A stretch of 64,000 nt of DNA from Streptomyces rimosus subsp. rimosus (GTDB lineage Bacteria > Actinomycetota > Actinomycetes > Streptomycetales > Streptomycetaceae): contig NZ_JOCQ01000013.1 in assembly GCF_000720725.1 (NCBI RefSeq), positions 62,001-126,000 on the forward strand, written 5' to 3'. Below, piece after piece: positions 31,903 to 40,026 of this stretch (positions are counted from its first letter, which is position 1; every line of letters starts with the position of its first letter). Below the pieces are notes generated by a model. That model did no database searches. It worked only from the letters and a program-made list of their open reading frames with translations, and was not told the origin of the DNA. Position numbers and translations under genes: made by a program.

Positions 31903-33279
31903 GTGGTGGAGCGTCCAGATGGGCCTGCGGGGGCGGAGCACGATGCCGAGGCCGGTGCGGCCGCGGCGGACGAGGTGCTCGACCGTCCGTTGCCCGAGGG
32001 CGTGCGGCGCCGGGTCGTGGCGCTCACCGCGGAGGCCTTCGGCGGCCTGACGGTCGCCGAACTCCCGCCGCCGCTGCGGCAGTACGCCCGGTTCACCCCC
32101 AGTCGCCGGGCCAAGTTCGCGGGCAACGCGATGGCCGCCGCGCTGGAGAACGACGCGGTCTTCCGGCAGCGGATCGCGGGCCGGCTGCGCGAGGCCCAGC
32201 CGGAGCTGGCCGAGGCGCTGGACAGCGGCACCCCGCCCGCCGCCGCCGACCCGCTCGATGTCGCGGCGGCGGCCTATGTGCTGCGCCCCGAGGGCTGGGT
32301 CAAGCTTGTCGCGGCGGCCGGCGAGGAGGCGCAGCGCGCCCGCGCCGAGCGGGCCGATGAAGAAGCGGAGCGCGAGCTGGCGGCGCTGCGCGAGGAGCTG
32401 GCGCAGGCGCGCGCGCAGGCGCGGAGCGAGACCGAGCGCGTCCGCGGCGACCTGGACGCGCTGCGCAAGGAGAACGAGTCGTTGCAGCGCAAGCTGCGCA
32501 GCGCGCTCAGCGACGTGAAGCGCGGTGAGGCGGCGGCGCGCAAGGCCGCGGCCGAGACGGAGTCCGTACGGGCCGCCGCCGCGCAGGAGAAGAGCGCGGC
32601 GGACAGTGAGGCGCGCCGCCTCAAGGCCCGGATCGCGGAGGCCGAGGCGTCGCTGGAGGCCAGCCGCCGCGCCACCCGGGAGGGCCGCAGCGTCGAGGAC
32701 ATGCGGCTGCGGCTGCTGCTGGACACCGTGCTGGACGCGGCCCAGGGGCTGCGCCGTGAGCTGGCCCTGCCGCCCGCCGACACCCACCCGGCGGACACCG
32801 TGGACGCCGTGGCGCCGGGGAAGATGACGCCGAAGGACATCGCCACGCGCGCGCTGTCGGAGACCGACCCCGCGCTGCTGGACCAACTGCTGGCGCTGCC
32901 GCAGGCCCACCTGGTGGTGGACGGCTACAACGTCACCAAGACCGGCTATCCCACGATGCCTTTGGACAAGCAGCGGCTGCGGCTGCTGGGCGGCCTCGCG
33001 GTGCTGGCCGCCCAGACCGGCGCGGAGATGACGTGCGTCTTCGACGGCGCCGAACTGGCCGCGCCGGTGCTGCTCGCGCCGCCGCGCGGGGTAAGGGTCC
33101 TGTTCAGCAAGCCGGGTGTGACGGCCGATGAGCTGATCCGCCAGCTCGTACGGGCCGAGCCGCCCGGCCGCCCGGTGGTGGTGGTCTCCACCGACCGCGA
33201 GGTGGCCGACGGCGTCGCCAAGGCGGGGGCGCGGCCGGTGGCATCCGCCCTGCTGCTCAAGCGGCTTGCCCGTATCTGA
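31903..33279 (+). CDS. NYN (YacP-like) domain nuclease-family protein with coiled coil
   Basis: A 458-residue protein. Residues about 20-130 form a helical domain (RFTPSRRAKFAGNAMAAAL). About 140-270 are a long charged coiled coil (ELAALREELAQARAQARSE). About 320-458 are a NYN/PIN-like domain with LVVDGYNVTKTGYP, AEMTCVFDGAE and VVVVSTDREVADGVAKAGA, carrying the acidic residues of an RNase active site. The family (YacP/Rae1-like) cleaves RNA, in Bacillus on the ribosome. GTG 31903 follows GGAGCG; GTG 31906 is the alternative. Confidence 0.87.
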   Translation: MVERPDGPAGAEHDAEAGAAAADEVLDRPLPEGVRRRVVALTAEAFGGLTVAELPPPLRQYARFTPSRRAKFAGNAMAAALENDAVFRQRIAGRLREAQPELAEALDSGTPPAAADPLDVAAAAYVLRPEGWVKLVAAAGEEAQRARAERADEEAERELAALREELAQARAQARSETERVRGDLDALRKENESLQRKLRSALSDVKRGEAAARKAAAETESVRAAAAQEKSAADSEARRLKARIAEAEASLEASRRATREGRSVEDMRLRLLLDTVLDAAQGLRRELALPPADTHPADTVDAVAPGKMTPKDIATRALSETDPALLDQLLALPQAHLVVDGYNVTKTGYPTMPLDKQRLRLLGGLAVLAAQTGAEMTCVFDGAELAAPVLLAPPRGVRVLFSKPGVTADELIRQLVRAEPPGRPVVVVSTDREVADGVAKAGARPVASALLLKRLARI

Positions 33280-33749
33280 GGCATCGGCGGGGCCTGGCTG
33301 CCGGGGTTTGAGGTCGTACGGTCCGTTCGTGCGATCCGTACGATGCGTACGACTTGTCCGGAACGCTGGACCTTCGGGATGGCGTGGGGGGTATGTTCCG
33401 AAGGAGCGTCGCCGGGGGGTTCGATACCGGTGCGGCGCGCGAGGCGGAGGTAAAGGTGTACCCATCAACGAGGCATGGCATGCCTGTCGTTCGTCTCTGA
33501 GTGTCAAGTGACCGCTACTGCCTGTGTGATGTTGGTAAAGGATGAGGACCATCCGGGAGTTTTTTCCGATGAGGATTTGAAGCGATCACAAGTCGGTTAC
33601 TAAGGTCAGGCCTCAACCCTTCATGCAGTTGATCATCCACCCGGGATGAACAGTGAAGGAACCGCCGAGTCCGCGGTGTTGGCGCGGAGCCGGGGTCCAG
33701 TACCCCCCCACTCCCGGTAGGCGGCTGAAGGAAGAAGGAGCTCGCCTCC
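33280..33749 (+). promoter_or_regulatory. long leader region of the first NlpC/P60 gene (possible riboswitch relative)
   Basis: A 470-base gene-free stretch, locally less GC-rich than its surroundings (33520-33640). Near its 3' end are GGAACCGCCGAGTCCG, GCGGAGCCGGGG and CCCGGTAGGCGGCTGAAGG, which resemble blocks of the c-di-AMP (ydaO) riboswitch that controls cell-wall hydrolases in Streptomyces. The central GGGGTGAAT and AACCCGACAGCT blocks of that class are not in order, so this is a degenerate or different RNA. A CGTACG-rich inverted repeat (GTCGTACG 33313-33320 with CGTACGAC 33346-33353) lies upstream. Confidence 0.4.
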
Positions 33750-34784
33750 GTGGCGTCCCACCGTCGACCCAAGCAGCCGAGCCGCACGCGCGTGACCGTC
33801 CTCACCGCGACCGCGGCGGCGGCCGTCGCCCTTTCGTCCCAGGCCGCGCACGCCGACCCGAAGCCGAAGAAGGAAGACGTCAAGTCGGAGGTCGACAAGC
33901 TCTACGAGCAGGCGGAGCAGGCCACCGAGAAGTACAACGGGGCCAAGGAGGACCAGGAGAAGCTCCAGAAGGAGGTGGACAGCCTCCAGGACAAGGTCGC
34001 CCGCGGCCAGGGAGAGCTGAACCAGCTCCGCAAGGGCCTCGGTTCGGTGGCCTCCGGCCAGTACCGCAGCGGCAGCATAGACCCGTCCGTGCAGCTGTTC
34101 CTGTCCGGCGACCCGGACACCTACCTCGAAAAGGCCGCCACGCTCGACCAGCTGAGCGGCAAGCAGGCCGAGCAGCTGAAGACCATCGCGGACAAGCAGC
34201 GGCAGCTCGCGCAGGAGCGCTCGGAGGCCGCGTCCAAGATCCAGGACCTCTCGGACACCCGTAAGGCGCTGGGTGAGAAGAAGGACGAGATCAAGGGCAA
34301 GCTCGCCAAGGCGCAGGAGCTGCTCAACACGCTGACCGCCAAGGAGAAGGAAGCGCTCCAGAAGGAGGAGCAGCAGAAGAACCGCTCCAGCCGCGGCAAC
34401 GAGCGCCCCGACCTGGGCAACGACACCCCGGCCTCGGGCCGTGGCGCCGCCGCGCTGTCCGCCGCCGCCTCCAAGATCGGCTCGCCCTACGTGTGGGGCG
34501 CCACCGGTCCGTCCTCCTTCGACTGCTCGGGCCTGACCTCCTGGGCGTACCAGCAGGCCGGCCAGTCGCTGCCGCGCACCTCGCAGGCGCAGGCCAACGC
34601 CGGTACCCGGATCGGCTCGCAGAGCGCCCTGAAGCCGGGCGACCTGGTGCTCTTCTACGGCGACCTGCACCACATCGGCCTGTACGCGGGCAACGGCCAG
34701 GTGCTGCACGCGCCGAAGCCGGGCGCGTCCGTGCGCTACGAGTCGATCAACAACATGCCCTTCCAGTTCGGCGTCCGCGTCTGA
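33750..34784 (+). CDS. NlpC/P60 family peptidoglycan endopeptidase
   Basis: A 344-residue secreted hydrolase. Signal peptide (VTVLTATAAAAVALSSQAAHA), then a long coiled coil (residues about 40-215, KxxQEKLQKEVDSLQDKVA type), a short linker and a C-terminal NlpC/P60 domain. The latter has GSPYVWGATGPSSFDCSGLTSW (catalytic Cys in DCSG), LHHIGLYAGNGQVLHAP (His) and the third polar residue further on. It cuts between D-Glu and the diamino acid of stem peptides (RipA-like layout). GTG 33750 follows GAAGGAG. A tandem paralogue follows. Confidence 0.95.
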   Translation: MASHRRPKQPSRTRVTVLTATAAAAVALSSQAAHADPKPKKEDVKSEVDKLYEQAEQATEKYNGAKEDQEKLQKEVDSLQDKVARGQGELNQLRKGLGSVASGQYRSGSIDPSVQLFLSGDPDTYLEKAATLDQLSGKQAEQLKTIADKQRQLAQERSEAASKIQDLSDTRKALGEKKDEIKGKLAKAQELLNTLTAKEKEALQKEEQQKNRSSRGNERPDLGNDTPASGRGAAALSAAASKIGSPYVWGATGPSSFDCSGLTSWAYQQAGQSLPRTSQAQANAGTRIGSQSALKPGDLVLFYGDLHHIGLYAGNGQVLHAPKPGASVRYESINNMPFQFGVRV

Positions 34785-34872
34785 CGCGGGCGGGCCCGGT
34801 TCCCGCCGACGCGGGGACCGGCCGCCGCTGCCGCCCGATCGGGCGAATTGCGGTGGCTGCCGCTGACTTCAC

Positions 34873-34907
34873 GCCCCGCCGGTGACCTGCGCAGTCACCG
34901 GCGGGGC
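34873..34907 (+). terminator. intrinsic terminator between the two NlpC/P60 genes
   Basis: Perfect 14-base stem GCCCCGCCGGTGAC / GTCACCGGCGGGGC with loop CTGCGCA, then GGCTTTTT. A real T-run makes this the clearest Rho-independent terminator of the window. It shows that the paralogues are transcribed separately. Confidence 0.95.
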
Positions 34908-35046
34908 GGCTTTTTGCGTACCGGCAGGGCGCGTTGCGGGTCTTTGGATACGGGCCACCGGCGCCGTTACTGTCTGCCCTCGCAGCCGCCGGTCATCGGC
35001 CGTCCGTCCGGGCGGCAGCGGCTGCACGGAAGGGAGTGCGGCTCTC

Positions 35047-36075
35047 GTGGTGTCCCACCGCCGTGTCTCACAGTCCGGCCTGGCCGGCGCGACGAGGATC
35101 ACCGTCCTGTCCGCCGCCGCCGTCACCGCGGCCGCGGCCCTGTCGGCGGGCGGGGCGAGCGCCGCCCCGGCCCCGGCGCCCGCCGAGGTCACCTCGCGCG
35201 TCGACGCTCTCTACGAGCAGGCCGAGAAGGTCACCGAGGAGTTCAACGGGGCCTCGGAGCGGACCCGGAAGCTACGCGCCGAAGTCACCGCCCTGCAGGA
35301 CCGGGTGGCCCGTGGCCAGGGGCGCGTCAACCGGCTGCGCGCCCGGCTCGGTGCCGTCGCCTCCGCCCAGTACCGTTCCGGCGGGCTGGACCCGGCCCTG
35401 AAGCTGATGCTGTCCGAGGACCCGGCGGGCTACCTCGACAAGGCCTCCGTCCTCGACCGCGTCCACGGCAACCAGGCAGGGCAGCTGCGCGAACTCCAGG
35501 GCGCCCAGCGCGGACTGGAGCAGGAGCGCCGGGCGGCGACCGGCAAGCTGACGGACCTGGAGGCGAGCAGGCGCGAGGTCACCCGCCACAAGAAGGACAT
35601 CGAGCGCAAACTGGCCGCCGCCCGGCACCTGCTGAGCGCGCTGAAGGGCGCCGACCGGGCGGCCTACGACCGGGCGAACCGCGGCGTCGGGCGGTCGCTG
35701 CCCGGCCTGTCCGGGGCGGCGCACCCCTCGGGCCGCTCCGGGGCCGCCGTCCAGGCGGTACGCGCGGCGATCGGCAGGCCGTACGCGTGGGGGCGCTCCG
35801 GCCCGTCCGCCTTCGACTGCTCCGGGCTGATGCAGTGGGCCTACGCGCGCGCCGGGATCGCCATCCCGCGCACCTCGCAAGCCCAGCGCGGCGCCGGGCG
35901 GCAGGTTCAGGTCAGCCAGGCCAGGCCGGGAGACCTGGTCATCTACCGGGACGATGCCAGTCATGTCGGCATGTATGTGGGCAACGGACAGGTGGTGCAC
36001 GCGCCGTACCCGGGCGCGCGGGTGCGGTCCGACCCCGTCGGCATGATGCCGATCTCGTCCGTAACCCGCCCCTGA
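35047..36075 (+). CDS. NlpC/P60 family peptidoglycan endopeptidase (paralogue)
   Basis: A 342-residue secreted paralogue of the preceding gene: signal peptide (ITVLSAAAVTAAAALSAGGASA), coiled coil (about 45-220) and an NlpC/P60 domain with GRPYAWGRSGPSAFDCSGLM, ASHVGMYVGNGQVVHAP. It is more Arg-rich than the first copy. GTG 35047 (VVSHRR) aligns with the VASHRR start of the first copy; the frame is open further upstream. The pair probably arose by tandem duplication. No long leader precedes this copy, so regulation differs. Confidence 0.94.
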   Translation: MVSHRRVSQSGLAGATRITVLSAAAVTAAAALSAGGASAAPAPAPAEVTSRVDALYEQAEKVTEEFNGASERTRKLRAEVTALQDRVARGQGRVNRLRARLGAVASAQYRSGGLDPALKLMLSEDPAGYLDKASVLDRVHGNQAGQLRELQGAQRGLEQERRAATGKLTDLEASRREVTRHKKDIERKLAAARHLLSALKGADRAAYDRANRGVGRSLPGLSGAAHPSGRSGAAVQAVRAAIGRPYAWGRSGPSAFDCSGLMQWAYARAGIAIPRTSQAQRGAGRQVQVSQARPGDLVIYRDDASHVGMYVGNGQVVHAPYPGARVRSDPVGMMPISSVTRP

Positions 36076-36115
36076 CCCCTGTCCGCACCCCGGGACGGTG
36101 CTTACGATCAGCCGC

Positions 36116-37390
36116 GTGGCAGGTCATCAGGTACGGCGGCAGTCGGTGCGGGGGATCAGGGTGGCGCTGTGCGCGGCCCTGCCGCTGGCGCTGCTGTCGC
36201 TGCTCACCGGCTGCGACGGACCGGCCGACGCGCAGGCCGCCCCGCCGGGCATCCAGCGCATGCTGGACCAGCGCGCCGCGGCCGTACGGAACCGGGACAC
36301 CGGGGCCTTCCTCGCCTCGGTCGACCCCCGCGCGGCCGGGTACCGCGCCGAGCAGCGCCGGATGTTCGCCAACCTCGCGCGGGTGCCGCTGGCCGCCTGG
36401 TCGTACGAGCTGGTGCGCACCGACGCGTTCGGGCTGCCCGCGGTCGTCGGCGCGGACGGGCGGCGGGTGGCGGCCGAGGTGCGGCTGCGCTACCGGCTCA
36501 CCGGGTACGACAGCGCGCCGGTCACCGCCGTCCAGTACCTGACCTTCACCGACCGCGGCGGCCGGTGGCGGATCAGCTCGGACTCGGACGGCGCCGTGGG
36601 CGGGCGGCGCAGCGCGCGCCAGCTGTGGGACCAGGGGCCGGTCGAGGTCGTCCGGGGGCGGCACAGCCTGGTCCTCGGGGTCGGGCGCGGCACCGCGGCG
36701 CTGCGCGAACTGGCGGAGCGTACGGACGCGGCGGTGCCCGCCGTCGGCAGGGCGTGGCCCGGGAAGTGGGCCGGGCGGGTGGTGGTCGAGGCGCCGCAGT
36801 CGCTGGAGCGGATGGCGGAGCTGCTGAACGCCACCGACCCGGCGGGCTACCGGGGCATAGCGGCCGTGACGACCGGCGAGTCCGGCCCGGCTCCGGCGGC
36901 CCCCGCCGACCGGGTCGTCGTCAATCCGGAGGCGTACGGCGAACTGTCCGAGACCGGACGGCAGGTCGTGCTGACGCACGAGACCACCCACGTCGCCACG
37001 CGTACGGACACCACCTCCGCCACTCCGATGTGGCTCTCCGAGGGCTTCGCCGACTGGGCCGCCTACCGCGGCGGCAGCCGCCCGGCCGCCACCGCCCCCG
37101 AACTGGCCCACGCGGTCGCCAAGGGCGCGCCCCCGTCCCGGCTCCCGGCCGACGGCGACTTCCGCTTCAGCCGCAGTGCCCGGCAGCTGGCCCGTGCCTA
37201 CGAGGGCGGCTGGCTGGCCTGCCGCATGATCGCCGACAAGTGGGGCGAGCGGACGCTCGGCGCTTTCTACCGGGCGGTGGGCCGCGGCGACGAGGAGAGT
37301 GCCGGGCAGGCGATGCGGGACCAGCTGGGTGTCAGCCCGGCGGAGTTCACCCGGCGGTGGCGGGCTTACGTGGCCGAGCAGTTGGGCTGA
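36116..37390 (+). CDS. lipoprotein with gluzincin-type metalloprotease motif
   Basis: A 424-residue protein. The lipoprotein signal ends LLSLLTGC. A middle region (VTAVQYLTFTDRGGRWRI) resembles a NTF2-like/Cup fold. The C-terminal part carries VVLTHETTHVATR, an HExxH zinc site, followed 24-30 residues later by WLSEGFADWAAY, whose Glu would be the third ligand as in M1/M61-like peptidases. It is probably a surface peptidase. GTG 36116 is seven bases after TACGAT, suggesting a leaderless transcript. The 3' end overlaps the opposite gene by 25 bases. Confidence 0.85.
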   Translation: MAGHQVRRQSVRGIRVALCAALPLALLSLLTGCDGPADAQAAPPGIQRMLDQRAAAVRNRDTGAFLASVDPRAAGYRAEQRRMFANLARVPLAAWSYELVRTDAFGLPAVVGADGRRVAAEVRLRYRLTGYDSAPVTAVQYLTFTDRGGRWRISSDSDGAVGGRRSARQLWDQGPVEVVRGRHSLVLGVGRGTAALRELAERTDAAVPAVGRAWPGKWAGRVVVEAPQSLERMAELLNATDPAGYRGIAAVTTGESGPAPAAPADRVVVNPEAYGELSETGRQVVLTHETTHVATRTDTTSATPMWLSEGFADWAAYRGGSRPAATAPELAHAVAKGAPPSRLPADGDFRFSRSARQLARAYEGGWLACRMIADKWGERTLGAFYRAVGRGDEESAGQAMRDQLGVSPAEFTRRWRAYVAEQLG

Positions 37391-38661
37391 CGGGCGGCGG
37401 TGGCGCCGGGGTGGTCTTCTCCCCGCCGCCGCTGCCCGGTCACCGTAGAGCGCCACAGCCTGCGGCAGGCGACCAGCGAGGCGGCCACCAGCAGGCCGTT
37501 GCGTACGGCCAGCAGGGCGACGCCGGGCCCCTGACTGGTCACCACGTCCGCGAACCAGATGGGGAACTCCAGCAGCGTCGCCCCGGCCGCCAGCAGCACC
37601 AGGACGGCAGGCAGTCCCATCCGGCCGGCCCGCCTCGTCATGCACACGGCTGCCGTGCCGACCAGCCAGATCATGTACTGCGGGCTGATGACCCGGCTGG
37701 TGGTGACGAAGAGGAGGAGGGCGGTGAAGGCGGCGTCGGCGAGCGTGGCGGACGTGAACTTCCGCGCGCGCAGCCGCCACAGGAGCAGCCAGCCGAAGGC
37801 CGCCGCGGTCAGGACCAGCGCCAGGGAGCTGACCAGCGGTACGTACGGGCCGACGAATTCCACCGAGCCGTAATTCAGCAGGACCTCGCCGTCCCAGCCG
37901 AACTGCCGGGCGAGATGGAAGACGAGCGCGCCCAGCGACTCCACTTCCGTACCCCGGTCGCGCTGGAAGGTGAGGAACGCCAGCCCGCCAGGGGCCCAGG
38001 CGACGAGCAGCAGCGTGATCGCCAGTGCGCCGACGGCCGCCGCGCCCCACAGGCTCCGGGCCCGGCGGCCCCGCAGGGGAGCGCCGGTCAGCAGCAGCAC
38101 CGGCCAGACCTTCAGCAGCGCGCCGAAGGCGACCAGCGCACCGGAGACGCGCGGCCGGCCGGCGGCGGCGAACAGCGCGGCGACGGCCACGGCCGTGACC
38201 ATCAGGTCGTACCGGGAGTACGCGGTCGGGCCCAGCAGGGCGACTCCCGCGGTCCACACCCAGGCGCCGGTGAGACGTCTGCCCGGCCGCCGGCCCGCGT
38301 ACAGGAACAGTGAAAAAGCGGCCGCGTCGGCGGCGCAGGCCAGGAGGAAGAAGGCCGAGGCGTAGTCCAGGAAGGGCAGCAGGCCGGGGGAGAGTACGGC
38401 GAGCGCGGCGGCCGGCGGATACTGCCAGGTCACGTCGTCGTGCGGGAAGCTGCCGGATCTCAGGACCTCGAACCAGCCGTGGTAGATGCCGGAGATGTCG
38501 CTGGTCACGTCCGGCCCGGGCAGCAGCAGCACCTTGAACACGCACAACAGCAGCACCGCCCGGGTCGCGGCCCACGCCGCCACCGGCGGCGCCACGGCGC
38601 GCACGGCGTCCCACGGGGGCCGGCTGCCGGCCCTGGTCATCGGCACCTCGTCCCCGTCCAT
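37366..38661 (-). CDS. GT87-type polyprenyl-phosphate mannosyltransferase-like membrane protein
   Basis: A 431-residue protein with about ten helices. It matches the DUF2029/GT87 family: an early loop with DVTSDISGIYHGWFE and an acidic residue pair, SFPHDDVTWQYPPAAALAVL, AYSRYDLMVTAVAVAAL, and ISPQYMIWLVG near the C-terminus. Family members add mannose from polyprenyl phosphate to lipoglycans or proteins on the outer face. ATG 38661 is listed; ATG 38640 has an equally good GAGG. It is divergent from the PimB-like gene. Confidence 0.87.
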   Translation of the reverse strand: MDGDEVPMTRAGSRPPWDAVRAVAPPVAAWAATRAVLLLCVFKVLLLPGPDVTSDISGIYHGWFEVLRSGSFPHDDVTWQYPPAAALAVLSPGLLPFLDYASAFFLLACAADAAAFSLFLYAGRRPGRRLTGAWVWTAGVALLGPTAYSRYDLMVTAVAVAALFAAAGRPRVSGALVAFGALLKVWPVLLLTGAPLRGRRARSLWGAAAVGALAITLLLVAWAPGGLAFLTFQRDRGTEVESLGALVFHLARQFGWDGEVLLNYGSVEFVGPYVPLVSSLALVLTAAAFGWLLLWRLRARKFTSATLADAAFTALLLFVTTSRVISPQYMIWLVGTAAVCMTRRAGRMGLPAVLVLLAAGATLLEFPIWFADVVTSQGPGVALLAVRNGLLVAASLVACRRLWRSTVTGQRRRGEDHPGATAARQPNCSAT

Positions 38662-38817
38662 CGTCGCCCTGCCGCCGTCCTGTCGCAGTCCGGCCGCGTC
38701 CCGTCGCCGCCCGCCCGGACGCGCGCACGACGGCCTGTCACGACCGTAGACGAGTCACGTCCGTGCCGGGGTTGCCCTCACCGGCCGTGTCCGGCGACCC
38801 GGTACTGTGCGAGGGCA

Positions 38818-39960
38818 ATGGACAAGACGCTGATCGTCACGAACGACTTCCCGCCCCGCCCCGGCGGCATCCAGGCCTTCCTGCACAGCATGGCGCTGCG
38901 CCTGGACCCGGACCGGGTCGTCGTCTACGCCTCCACCTGGAAGCGGAGCAAGGAGGGCGTCGCCGCCACCGCCCGCTTCGACGCCGAACAGCCCTTCCCG
39001 GTCGTACGGGACCGTACGACGATGCTGCTGCCGACGCCCCGGGTGACCCGCACCGCCACCGCCCTGCTGCGCCGCCACGGCTGCTCCTCGGTGTGGTTCG
39101 GGGCCGCGGCGCCGCTCGGCCTGATGGCCCCGGCGCTGCGCCGGGCGGGCGCGCGCCGGATCGTGGCCACCACGCACGGGCACGAGGCGGGCTGGGCGCA
39201 GCTGCCCGCCTCCCGGCAACTGCTGCGGCGGATCGGCGAGGGCACCGACACGATCACCTACCTCGGCGAGTACACCCGCTCGCGGATCGCCGCCGCGCTG
39301 ACCCCGGCCGCCGCCGGGCGGATGACGCAACTGCCGCCCGGCGTGGACGAGAAGACCTTCCACCCCGGCTCGGGCGGCGACGAGGTACGGGCCCGGCTCG
39401 GACTCGCCGGGCGGCCGGTCGTCGTCTGCGTCTCCCGGCTGGTTCCGCGCAAGGGGCAGGACACCCTGATCGAGGCGATGCCCCGCATCCTGGCCGACGT
39501 GCCGGACGCGGTGCTGCTGATCGTCGGCGGCGGCCCGTACGAGAAGCAGCTGCACGCGCTCGCCGTCGAGAAGGGCGTCGCGGATTCGGTGCGCTTCACC
39601 GGAGCCGTCCCGTGGGAGGAACTGCCTGCCCACTACGGCGCCGGCGACGTCTTCGCGATGCCGTGCCGCACGCGGCGCGGCGGCCTGGACGTCGAGGGCC
39701 TGGGCATCGTCTACCTGGAGGCGTCCGCCACCGGGCTCCCGGTCGTCGCGGGCGACTCCGGCGGCGCGCCGGACGCCGTACTGGACGGCGAGACGGGATA
39801 TGTCGTCCCGGGCGGCTCCCCGACCGTGGCCGCCGAGCGCATCATCGCCCTCCTGAAGGACCCGGAAGCCCGCCGTCGCATGGGCAAGCGCGGCCGGGCC
39901 TGGGTGGAGGAGAAGTGGCGCTGGGACCTGCTGGCGGAGCGGCTGAAGGAACTGCTGTAG
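38818..39960 (+). CDS. GT4 glycosyltransferase, PimB-like phosphatidylinositol mannosyltransferase
   Basis: A 380-residue GT-B fold enzyme. The N-terminal domain has TNDFPPRPGGIQAFLHSM (acceptor/nucleotide GG loop) and THGHEAGW; the C-terminal GT4 domain has VSRLVPRKGQDTLIEA and the E-x7-E motif DVEGLGIVYLEASATGLPVV. The sequence closely follows GDP-mannose-dependent PimB' enzymes that add the second mannose to PIM. ATG 38818; TACTGT at 38803-38808 would give a nearly leaderless mRNA. Confidence 0.9.
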   Translation: MDKTLIVTNDFPPRPGGIQAFLHSMALRLDPDRVVVYASTWKRSKEGVAATARFDAEQPFPVVRDRTTMLLPTPRVTRTATALLRRHGCSSVWFGAAAPLGLMAPALRRAGARRIVATTHGHEAGWAQLPASRQLLRRIGEGTDTITYLGEYTRSRIAAALTPAAAGRMTQLPPGVDEKTFHPGSGGDEVRARLGLAGRPVVVCVSRLVPRKGQDTLIEAMPRILADVPDAVLLIVGGGPYEKQLHALAVEKGVADSVRFTGAVPWEELPAHYGAGDVFAMPCRTRRGGLDVEGLGIVYLEASATGLPVVAGDSGGAPDAVLDGETGYVVPGGSPTVAAERIIALLKDPEARRRMGKRGRAWVEEKWRWDLLAERLKELL

Positions 39961-39974
39961 GCCGGTACGCGAAC

Positions 39975-40008
39975 GCCGGGCGGGCCGGGGAAGACCCGGC
40001 CGCCCGGC
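39975..40008. terminator. bidirectional terminator
   Basis: Stem GCCGGGCGGGCCGGG / CCCGGCCGCCCGGC (14 pairs with one bulged G), loop GAAGA, between the converging glycosyltransferase and acyl-CoA ligase genes. Confidence 0.8.
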
Positions 40009-40026
40009 GTGTGTGTCCCCGGGGCG

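Noticed and set aside
33313..33353. CGTACG-rich inverted repeat upstream of the first NlpC/P60 gene as an operator
   Set aside because: CGTACG is over-represented throughout this genome's coding and intergenic DNA, so it carries little weight without conservation.
38818..39960. Assignment of the PimB-like enzyme to a specific antibiotic or exopolysaccharide pathway
   Set aside because: The neighbourhood is housekeeping (GT87, acyl-CoA ligase) and the motifs fit the PIM pathway; nothing supports a specialised cluster.
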